The notes under the pieces were generated by a model. That model worked only from the letters and a program-made list of their open reading frames with translations, was not told the DNA's origin and made no database searches. The position numbers and the translations under genes are program-made. A stretch of 64,000 nucleotides of DNA from Metellina segmentata (lineage: Eukaryota > Arthropoda > Arachnida > Araneae > Tetragnathidae). Below are positions 56,050-64,000 of this stretch, one piece after another. The stretch is taken from NCBI GenBank assembly GCA_947359465.1, contig OX375874.1:97591441-97655440 (forward strand), in the 5' to 3' direction. Position 1 is the first letter of the stretch. Every line of letters begins with the position of its first letter.

Positions 56050-58841
56050 CTCTGTTTCACCTTAACTTGTCAGTAGAGTAAAGGCTACGTTGACCGCATC
56101 ACAGCCGTTGTCGTAGAAACTAGGGTTACAATGTCAGAAGAAGTCAGCTATAAGCGAGGAAATTCGCCCTTTTTGGCAAGGAGAGATAAAATGCACGTGG
56201 AAATTCTATACGTTTCACAGATCTTTAATTTCTAATGGCTCTTGCATTACATTTGTTAATTAAACAAAAAGCTACTCTATGTTAATATAAATGCGTTTTG
56301 ATTTTTCTAAATGAGTATTATTTTTAGTTATTTAAAAATATATATATTTAAAATTTTTTTACAATAAATGTTGTTTAAAAAAACAGTCTATTTAAAGATG
56401 TGATGAACCATAAAATTCATTTTTTGAATTTACTTACCTGAAAGCTAAACACCTTGATTAATACTTCTTTTTTCAATTTTAATAATTTTATTAAAGGAAA
56501 TTAATCCAATTTAATTACTCCTTTGGTCTTACATTTGGTTGGACAAGGTAGGGGAGAGTGCGTCGTCTGCTAAAATATGTGTTTTTCTTAACAGCAAAAT
56601 ATAGTCTCCAAATTAAATCAAATTTATTCTGATATTAAAGAAAGTAAATAACAAATAAAAATACATATAACATAGAGGATATAAAATACATTCACAATAA
56701 ATAAATAGAATATAAAAAATACAAATATAGTGAATACACATACAATAATAAAAAAAATGAAACCATTTTAAAAATTAGAGTTAAAAAAAATAAACCTTAT
56801 ATGTGTGAAACATATTCTGAAACTCGCGGAACGGTGTCGGGTTGATTAGTAGTAAATTATTAATTTTATGAATAATTTAAAATAGTTTACAAGAAAGTGT
56901 ACAGAAGAAACCAATCTCTTTCATGAATAGTAGTTACAATGAGAAAACTATATTTACGTTTTACTTATTCATCACATGCATTTATACATCATCAATATAT
57001 GTAAAACATAGCAAACATCATAACAAATCTATTTACATTATAATATACTTATTCATCACATGAATTTACACATCATCATCACTTAACATTTCCGAATCGC
57101 TATCAGACTCACTATTAAAAGAAATTACCAAGTTCTTACTTTCCCAAATATCATCCACAAGTCCATCTACTTCCCACATGTATTTCTCTTTTTCAGTAAC
57201 ATGGTTTATGCAGTTTTTCCAATTTTGTACAGAGACCTTTTCAATCCCTTGGATGACTAAATCCTTCACATCATTCAGTTTAAAAGTCTTGTTTTCCCTG
57301 GCAACGTGTCCTTTTACTTGACTCCATATCATTTCAATGGGATTAAGCTCACAGTGATACGGGGGAAGTCTCAAAACCTTATGTCCAAATTTTTCGGCAA
57401 TTTCTTCAACTCTGTATTTATCAAACATATGTTTGATTTCGCTAACTTTTTTCAACAGTTCAATCTTGATCATGTCCTGGTTCCACGTAATGTTTTTCAA
57501 CGATAGCCATTCTTGAATTGCACTTTTTTTCCAAGATGTCGTCGGAATTTTTTCTTTCTTCACCGAGTGATAGGGGGCATTGTCCATCACTACAAAGCTG
57601 TTTCGTTTCAATTTAGGCATGATATCTTCAAACCACTTCTCAAAATGGTTACCATCCATTTCTTCGTGGTAGTCACCGGATTTTTTTCCTACAAAAATGT
57701 CAGCCGCATCAGGTACAAATCCTTCATCACTTCCGATATGGGTAATGATGAGTCTTCTTCCTTTTCCTTTTTGTGCAGCCAAGCCTGTTGTCAAACTTGA
57801 AGAGGAAGCTTCATTGGTGCTTTTGATGTTTTTGTCTTGCCATACTCGACTTTGTGAGTGTCCTTCATTCACCCATGTTTCATCTAAATAATAGATTGAA
57901 GCATTTTCATTCTTCAGTTCTCTAATTTTTCGTAAATAATTTCTTCGCCATAAAATTATGTCGTGTCTTTCTAAAAGCATAGCCTGCCTTTTTCGCTTTT
58001 CAAAGGAAAATCCCAAATCTTTCAGTATCCTGTACAGTGTACTTCGGCTAATGTTTGTCGAAAAAATATCCTTATCATTGTTAATTTCATTTAGAACTTT
58101 GTCCAATGTAGGAATTTCATTTCGACGAAAACAATCATGAATTTTTCGTCGGATGCACGATAAAGTAAAGTTGTCATATTTCATCATTCTTGTTCTTTTT
58201 CCAACGGCATAAGGTCGTTTTTTTCCTGGAGTACTCAAAGGACTTGTCGTCTTCTTTTCTTTTTTCAAACGAAAAACAGTTCTTTTGGAAACACCAGTTA
58301 GTTGAGACACCTTTCCGACGATTTGGCTAATGGAATCACTATGGTTTTCTTCTCGAAGTCTAGAATAAACATTCAATATGTTCCTGCGAGCTCCACTACC
58401 AATTGATTTTCCTTGCTTTGATGGCGTATACAGCTTGGATGGTGACGTTCCTTTTTCAGCCATGTTCAGAGTATCAAACACACTCCAATAAAATAGCACA
58501 AGAGAGATATGAACGTAAATACACACGCTAGCAAAGACGCAGAGCGAAATGGCGCAGACTTGGCCGGAAAGCGTATTTAGCTCGCCAGAAATGTTACCAT
58601 GGAAACCGGTTTAGAATTCCGTTTCGGATATATTCATTCGCTTCGGTCAAAAAAAAATGCTTTTTACAAATAAATAACCGATTATAAAGGTTCAAAAATC
58701 ACTCCTTCATTGTAGGACAATTTTTACACGTTTATATGCATTTTCTTTATTTTAAATTCCAAATCAAGTTGGAATTATTTTTCATGCGGATGAACATCAT
58801 TTCTGCCTTTCCCAATACTGACAAGTTAAGGTGAAACAGAG
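56050..58841 (-). mobile_element. Intact DD82E (Sailor-like) transposon
   Basis: About 2.79 kb. The inverted ends CTCTGTTTCACCTTAACTTG plus TCAGTA and their reverse complement match perfectly over at least 26 bases, 31 if the flanking CTATA is counted. TA lies directly outside (56048-56049 and 58842-58843). It contains one full transposase frame. AT-rich untranslated stretches lie on both sides of it. Confidence 0.88.
57066..58463 (-). CDS. DD82E Tc1/mariner-superfamily transposase
   Basis: 465 residues from ATG 58463-58461; the frame extends upstream only to a GTG. The N-terminal helix-turn-helix spans about residues 23-72 (SQLTGVSKRTVFRLKKEK), followed by a second DNA-binding half (STLYRILKDLGFSFEKRKRQ). 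The catalytic residues are D in YYLDETWVNEG, D in FVVMDNAPYHS and E in YHCELNPIEMIWS. Exactly 82 residues lie between the second D and the E, matching the DD82E group I know as Sailor. A long insertion between these two residues distinguishes it from Tc1 (DD34E). The C-terminus is acidic (SESDSDSEMLSDDD). The frame is unbroken and the catalytic set complete. Confidence 0.93.
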   Translation of the reverse strand: MAEKGTSPSKLYTPSKQGKSIGSGARRNILNVYSRLREENHSDSISQIVGKVSQLTGVSKRTVFRLKKEKKTTSPLSTPGKKRPYAVGKRTRMMKYDNFTLSCIRRKIHDCFRRNEIPTLDKVLNEINNDKDIFSTNISRSTLYRILKDLGFSFEKRKRQAMLLERHDIILWRRNYLRKIRELKNENASIYYLDETWVNEGHSQSRVWQDKNIKSTNEASSSSLTTGLAAQKGKGRRLIITHIGSDEGFVPDAADIFVGKKSGDYHEEMDGNHFEKWFEDIMPKLKRNSFVVMDNAPYHSVKKEKIPTTSWKKSAIQEWLSLKNITWNQDMIKIELLKKVSEIKHMFDKYRVEEIAEKFGHKVLRLPPYHCELNPIEMIWSQVKGHVARENKTFKLNDVKDLVIQGIEKVSVQNWKNCINHVTEKEKYMWEVDGLVDDIWESKNLVISFNSESDSDSEMLSDDDV

Positions 58842-58947
58842 TATAGATAAGCAACTTCTGTTGGATTTCTGATATAATTCTTTCCTTGGCAACTTAAGAA
58901 GTGCGCCAATGCCGTTGCCACCGCTATAAATGTAGACTGAAGCTATA

Positions 58948-60851
58948 ACCTTGTTTTACAAAATAAAAGGATTTATTATGTGAAATTCGAGGACCCAAAA
59001 TCGCGTATTTGTTTAAGTTATTACAGGTTTAGAATACGAGATAAATAAATTGAGGTCAACTTGGGTTGTTGTGCAGACATAAGTCCATCAATTGGTCACC
59101 ATTTAAGATACTAAAAAGTTTCACAAACTATAGATTAAATCACAAATTGATCGTGGATCTTAAAATAGGTTTGTGCCCTTTTCAGATTTGATTTGAAGAG
59201 ACATGTAAAATATATGACATTTCCAATATATATTTATAAAGTGGTCTCTCGGATTATAAAATTGGACCCCATTGATCTAAAATAGTTTTTCTCAAAAGGG
59301 AAACATTCCCATGGGTCGTTGAATGCTGTACTTTAACACAACATATTAATTGCTTAATTTCTTCAGTTCAAAACTTATGGAACATGAGAAATAAAGCTTG
59401 GTTACTTTTAAACTTGGATACATTTTTACTATTTACATGTGGGAAAATGGATATTTTGAACATAATCGATCAAGAAATTCGTTTTAAAATTCGGACATTT
59501 TGTAATTCGTGTTTAGTGGTAATATTAAGAACCACGGGTCAAAACATTCCAGTTCTGGGTCGAATGTGTTTTCTGGCGCAAGGGTCATATTTAACCAAAC
59601 ACGAGTCAATCATGCACACAAAAAGTAGAAAGTTTTACCGACACAAATGAGAGAAATATACCTTGGATAAATTGCAAGAATAGAACCTGTACCGCCTACA
59701 ACTCGTAGGTTACAAGCCCTCTAGCCATGGCGGCCACATCCAGTTCTTCGAGTAAGATACGACCCCAAATATAAGCAATATTTAATTCGTTCTAATTAGC
59801 CCTGGTGTTGCATAAAAAAAAACATAGGTATTCAACAACTAAAGTCGCAGCCCATGAAGTTATTACAAAACACAACACGAAATACCATTCAAATTAAATT
59901 TTTTCACATTCCCTCCATTCCATGGAATTGGAAACTTGGCAACTGACACCCCCCCCCTAAAAACAACTAAGTTACCAAAGGTAATGGACACTTTCCATGA
60001 AAAAAAGCGAGCAAGGGGAACGATGAAATAGATACATTCCGCCATATGGAATGCCTCCAGAACAGTCTTTCCAGTCACATACCAAACGGCAAATTACGAA
60101 CACAATAAGATAAACTAAATTACGTTGAAATCGAGCCAAATTCACTCCTAACCGGATAAAACGCTGGCAGTTAAAGCGCTGAAAAGAGAAAGTTCGAAGT
60201 CTCGCAGCTGATGACGACGGGGGAATAAACTGAACCCAAACCTCGAAACAAAGTTGTCACGGACTTCCTCCACAACACACTGCGCGACGTCTGGAACTCT
60301 GGGATTCCAGCAGAGTGCTTGGAGCCTTGAGAATGATTATGCGCATGGTAAATGGCGGAAAGCACTAATTGGATCGCAGGTGGATCGAATGGCGTAAACA
60401 GAATAATGATGGCGGCGTCTGGACATCCATGGCGTGGAACATTATGAGTGTTATTTCATGGGGCAATTAGATTGGCACTGCAACGTTTATCCACCTGGAG
60501 ATGTACGTCAATTACTAGGAGCACCTATGGAAATGAGGAACTTAACCCTGAACATCATCGGAAAAGGAATCTAATGAATGCAAACCAGGTACTCTTCTGA
60601 TACACCACGGGAACGCGAACGACCATTGAATCGAGCCATCTATGCGTTCAATTATTGAATTCAACAGCAGCAAGAGATGTAATCATACCTCAATTGACTT
60701 TACCCTTTTGCTCCAACAGGTTCTCGATAAACATAGGTAAAGCGATAGTTTGGTTGGTCACTCTCAGAGGAATTGTAAAAGTAGAGGAGCAATGGTAACC
60801 CCTTTTAATGTGCCCGATGTCGTGACCCAAACTAGCAGGAACGTGACCCTA
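58948..60851. other. Interval without recognised genes
   Basis: AT-rich to 59.7 kb, then mixed composition. TGGCGCAAGGGTCATATTTA followed by ACCAAACAC at 59.58 kb is a copy of the palindromic GGCGCAAGGGCCA-type motif also seen at 18.0-18.5 kb and 63.7 kb. No coding region is supported. Confidence 0.35.
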
Positions 60852-61069
60852 ATGGTGGCTTCACACCAACGGCGACAGCGACAAAAACAGCTGTCTCTTC
60901 GCTTTGCGCATGCGTATTACAAACAAATTTTGTTTCTCCCGGTTCGTCTCTGTCGCTGTCGCTGCACTTTCAAGTCTTGGAGGAAGTTCAACTTTTGTCT
61001 CTGTCGCCGTGCTGACAGCCAATCAGAATAAAGCCTAATCCGGTTTCGGTTGATGTTTTTCATCCAGCA

Positions 61070-61480
61070 AGTTAAAAATTAATAATATCGAAATCCCATG
61101 GGCTCAGGAAGCTAAATACCTAGGTATTATCCTAGACAGAAGACTCACATGGAATCAGAACACAAAAAACGTTATCCATAAATTCCGAGACGTAAAACGT
61201 TAACTTTTCAACCTAATTGCTCGGAATTCGCCAATGACTATTGAAAACAAAATACTCGTGTACCTAAGCTATCTCAAATCACATACGCATGCCAAATTTG
61301 GGGATCTACTAATAACAAAAATATAAATTCACTTGAAATCCTTCAAACTTATACACACCGAACCATCTCCAAAGCAAGATGGTTCCAACGAAAAACAGAA
61401 ATTATAAGACACGTTCTTAAAATTACCTCCCTTAAAACCCCTATCGCTAAACTTTTGAAAAAAATAAACCACGATATTTA
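61070..61480 (+). pseudogene. Jockey-type non-LTR retrotransposon fragment
   Basis: The plus strand reads IPWAQEAKYLGIILDRRLTW near the start, the conserved segment after the reverse-transcriptase catalytic core, then LARNSP-like and RTISKARWFQRK-like peptides in other frames. Stops and frameshifts are present and both ends are missing. A dead 3' piece of a LINE ORF2. Confidence 0.7.
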
Positions 61481-61649
61481 ATGCAGATAGCTGATTAAAA
61501 TCTAACCCCTCTTTGAAGAGACATTATAAAGTCGCTCTCATCACTATTTTTTCCTTGCCAAAAAAGTAGTTTTTAACTATTCAATTTGTATCAGCTATAA
61601 GCTTGAACAGTCAGCACAGCACCGTCCCAAGTATGGGTTATTATTTTTA

Positions 61650-61712
61650 AGCACCTCCGGTCGCGGTCAGTACTTGGGAGGGTGACCACGCTAGCTCCCG
61701 CGACCGGCAATC
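61650..61712 (+). repeat. 5S rRNA-like fragment
   Basis: GCGGTCAGTACTTGGGAGGG followed by TGACC differs at three of 25 positions from the 5S rRNA box-C segment GCGGTTAGTACTTGGATGGG followed by TGACC. The 5' two thirds of 5S are not recognisable, so it is a pseudogene piece or part of a 5S-headed SINE. Confidence 0.5.
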
Positions 61713-62029
61713 TGTTTACTGATGCAATACTACTTTTTAAACTTTTATTACCACTTCATAGCTACTTATTTAATTCCAAACAACTTATTTTATTTCTACT
61801 ATTTTTTAAATTTTGGGCAGAATCAGAAATAAATGTTTTGCTTTCGAAAAAGAAAGTTATGCGCATGCGCAAAGAAATTGCTGTCGCTGCTGGTGTGAAG
61901 GCTCTTTTAGCAGCACCAGAGACAAGCGACAAAATGTTGCCTGTCTCTGTTGCTGTCGCCGTTGGTGTGGAGCCACCATTAGACAACTTTCGTCTGCCGA
62001 GTGGAAATGGAAATCCATCATTTGATGGG

Positions 62030-62290
62030 TCCACGGGACGGGAGAAGATTCTCATCCATCCATTCATTGATTCATCATCTGATTAGTCTGCGAGACATAG
62101 AAGTAGACTGGAAATATTTTTCGTTACTCTAGAAATGCGCATACATCTACCCTGTAAAACGATCCTAATCCGATGTTATGCCGCCAAACGGGGCGATCAG
62201 ATGCCAAATCGGCCAACCAAGTCAATTTTTCACATCAGTCACGTGACTACAAGTCGGCATGTTGATCATCACACACTCATCTCAATAGGA
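62030..62290 (+). repeat. Interspersed repeat shared with 6.96-7.25 kb
   Basis: Second copy of the repeat described at 7 kb, in the same orientation. It ends at CTCAATAG exactly where SINE-B begins. Confidence 0.5.
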
Positions 62291-62292
62291 AG

Positions 62293-62845
62293 GCCACGGT
62301 AGCTCGATTGGAAGATTTAGAGTAATTTGTAATTTTTTTTAGTTAACGTCGTACTAGAGCAACACACGGGCTATTGACGACGGTCCGGGATCAGTCCCTT
62401 AAGGGAAAGATCCAAGGACAACACCTCGTAATTTTGAACCACGGTCAGATGACGAAGCAACACCTGAACTGGCACCCCACTCTCCAAACTTCCACGCCAA
62501 CCCAACGTGAAGACTTTCGGCCACGACAGATTTAAGGTGCACCAGCCGCCTCTACACCATACGTTTACAAACATCCATGCCCGGACCCGGATTCGAACCA
62601 GGAACCTTCCGATCTAGAGGCTAACACCTTAACCACTATACCGGTTGGTCGGCGGAAGATTAAGAGACAAGCAACGAGAGAGTAACGTGTTCAAATCCAA
62701 CCGCCGTGTACAAAGGGGGCTGGTGCACCTTAAATCCGTTGTGGCCTCAAATGTCCTCACATTGGAGTGGCCACGTTGCACCTTCAAGGTGAACAAATGC
62801 CTGTGCGCCAAGCACACACACCGCTCAGTTCGACGCAAATAGCAT
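62293..62845 (+). mobile_element. SINE-B, split by SINE-A
   Basis: The head GGCCACGGTAGCTCGATTGG (A-box) is cut at 62322 by SINE-A copy 2 and resumes at 62654, with B-box GTGTTCAAATCC and body GGCTGGTGCACCTTAAATCC followed by GTTGTGGCC. The body is the same core as SINE-A, but the tRNA-like head differs. The 3' end is uncertain. Confidence 0.7.
62323..62653 (-). mobile_element. SINE-A copy 2
   Basis: 331 bases on the minus strand, nearly identical to the copy at 53.0 kb, with a 13-base target duplication GGAAGATTTAGAG / GGAAGATTAAGAG (62310-62322 and 62654-62666). The tail is A-rich with ATTACAAATTA rather than TTACCA repeats. Confidence 0.9.
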
Positions 62846-62869
62846 ATCTGATGACATAAACTTTTTATT

Positions 62870-62925
62870 GTCGAATGACAGAGTTCAACTCATGAGGTCG
62901 GCAGAGTTCAACTCATGAGGTCCGC
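62870..62925. repeat. Short direct repeat
   Basis: CAGAGTTCAACTCATGAGGT occurs twice, 22 bases apart, once followed by CGG and once by CCG. Confidence 0.7.
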
Positions 62926-63635
62926 AATGAGCCACATCCTTCAACATCAACAGCGAGTGCACCAATTGTGATAGATGAGCGGAGCGATGAACATTTTATG
63001 TGTGAAATTAAAACAGTCCAGTACTAAATTCTTTCACTCTCAAAATTCACTATATAGTCTCACTAACGCAAACCTAGAAATATTGTCCCAACACAGACCC
63101 GTTTGTTTTTAGATTATTTTTTAGTGTGAATTATCGCGAAGCCTTCAAACACAATGTCTCATGATACCAAATCGTTCTTGAATAGATAGCACAATTCAGA
63201 ACTAGCGCTTGGAATGAGTACACAGAAACGGAATATGACATAAAATTCATCTGGTCTCTTTTCTCAACTCTTTTGGAGAAAATAATTTCGCTTCCACACT
63301 TATCTTTATCCGGTCACGACCAGACATTATTGATCTCCTTTGAATTACTTTTAAATACATTCATGTGCAAATTTCGTCCCGGCTTACGATGATTCACTCT
63401 TTTCGGTTTTTCCCGTTTCTCAGTGGGTGAAAGACCCGTAAGTGGCATATTTTTATACGTCGAGGAATAAAGCGGACGAAACCAATTTGTGTTCCGAGAA
63501 AATATCGCTGGGCGACTATCCAAATTAGATGGGCTGAAAGTTGAAACACAGACCCTGTTTTTATTATCTACAATGCAGGGTTTCTATTATCTACCATGCA
63601 ATGTCCAGAAATGAACAAACCCGCCATAGAATATA
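62926..63635. other. Interval without recognised genes
   Basis: Mixed composition. A 69-residue minus-strand open frame (63314-63523) shows no known domain. No element is recognised. Confidence 0.35.
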
Positions 63636-64000
63636 AAACATTCCAAAATGCGTTTGGGTTGTTTGGATGGGTACAATGGCGCATTTGGCCAAGCTGCGCC
63701 AAACACTATACAACGTGAAGTAATGGGCACATACTGAAAAGGTAGGTAATAGGTATGCGACATCGATGTTTTATAAAAAAAAACATCAATGTGTTTTACA
63801 ACGATGTATTGGAGCCGATGTTTTTGTAACATCGATGTTAAAACTAGTCAATATTTCACACCAAATACTTTTAGACCAAAGTGGCCAACGGTGAAGGGTC
63901 TGAAAAGTAGGGATGCAACATCATGCAACACGATGTTTACAAAAACATCAATGTTTCAATTACATTGATGTATTTTACCATCCATTTACTGGAGCCGATG
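63636..64000. repeat. Palindrome-rich repeats at the window end
   Basis: GGCGCATTTGGCCAAGCTGC followed by GCCAAAC (about 63680-63706) is palindromic. After it come two related units (63726-63850 and 63898-64000) full of ACATCGATGT-type palindromes, each carrying TGGAGCCGATG. The array may continue past the window. Confidence 0.6.

Larger units (their letters stand above)
55515..58947. mobile_element. Foldback element split by a DD82E transposon
   Basis: The left TATAGCTGCAATCTACGTTT followed by ATAGAGGTGGCAACGGC is inverted at the right (GCCGTTGCCACCGCTATAAA followed by TGTAGACTGAAGCTATA). Without the inner transposon it is about 640 bases and has no coding capacity. Confidence 0.7.
60852..61978. 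mobile_element. MITE with ATGGTGGCTYCACACCAACG ends, interrupted
   Basis: The left ATGGTGGCTTCACACCAACG followed by GCGACAGCGACA is inverted at the right (GTCGCCGTTGGTGTGGAGCC followed by ACCAT). TA sits on both sides. The centre (about 61.07-61.80 kb) is foreign: a LINE fragment and a 5S-like piece. Confidence 0.75.

Noticed and set aside
57306..58140. Several plus-strand frames of 60-95 residues
   Set aside because: All are antisense shadows of the DD82E transposase.

Overview
This window is eukaryotic nuclear DNA from an arthropod, most likely a chelicerate such as a spider. That rests on a strongly AT-rich background, a large intron-rich animal gene, many Tc1/mariner-type, piggyBac and hAT elements, and tRNA-headed SINEs. 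The species cannot be fixed from the sequence.

Region 1 (1-5000) holds three compact, uninterrupted reading frames in AT-rich DNA. They are a one-BIR plus RING inhibitor-of-apoptosis protein (minus), a 181-residue protein with exonuclease-like motifs behind a good TATA/Inr promoter (plus), and an AlkB-type DNA repair dioxygenase closest to ALKBH2 (minus). Their compactness and company suggest captured or virus-like cargo rather than ordinary genes, but no polymerase, integrase or capsid gene is visible.

Region 2 (5000-8000) has a duplicated tRNA-like repeat, three same-strand CTCF-like motifs, a YY1-like motif, a tRNA-like Pol III unit and the first copy of a GC-rich MITE. Region 3 (8000-14088) has no recognisable gene and may include a long 3' UTR.

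Region 4 (14089-52191, minus strand) is a complete RhoBTB gene. I could join 12 coding exons with GT/AG boundaries and consistent phases into a 747-residue protein: atypical Rho GTPase, proline-rich linker, split BTB1, BTB2 and C-terminal domain. Its introns hold most of the mobile elements: pogo-like, piggyBac-like MITE, decayed Tc1, SINE, decayed mariner, truncated hAT, an internally deleted Tc1/mariner element, a decayed piggyBac and an intact DD41D mariner-like transposon.

Region 5 (52.5-64 kb) is mostly transposon on transposon. A MITE is split by a second insertion that is itself split by a SINE. An intact DD82E (Sailor-like) transposon sits inside a foldback element. Another MITE is split by a LINE fragment and a 5S rRNA-like piece, and a SINE has jumped into a SINE that has a different tRNA head but the same core. 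The window ends in ACATCGATGT-rich repeats.
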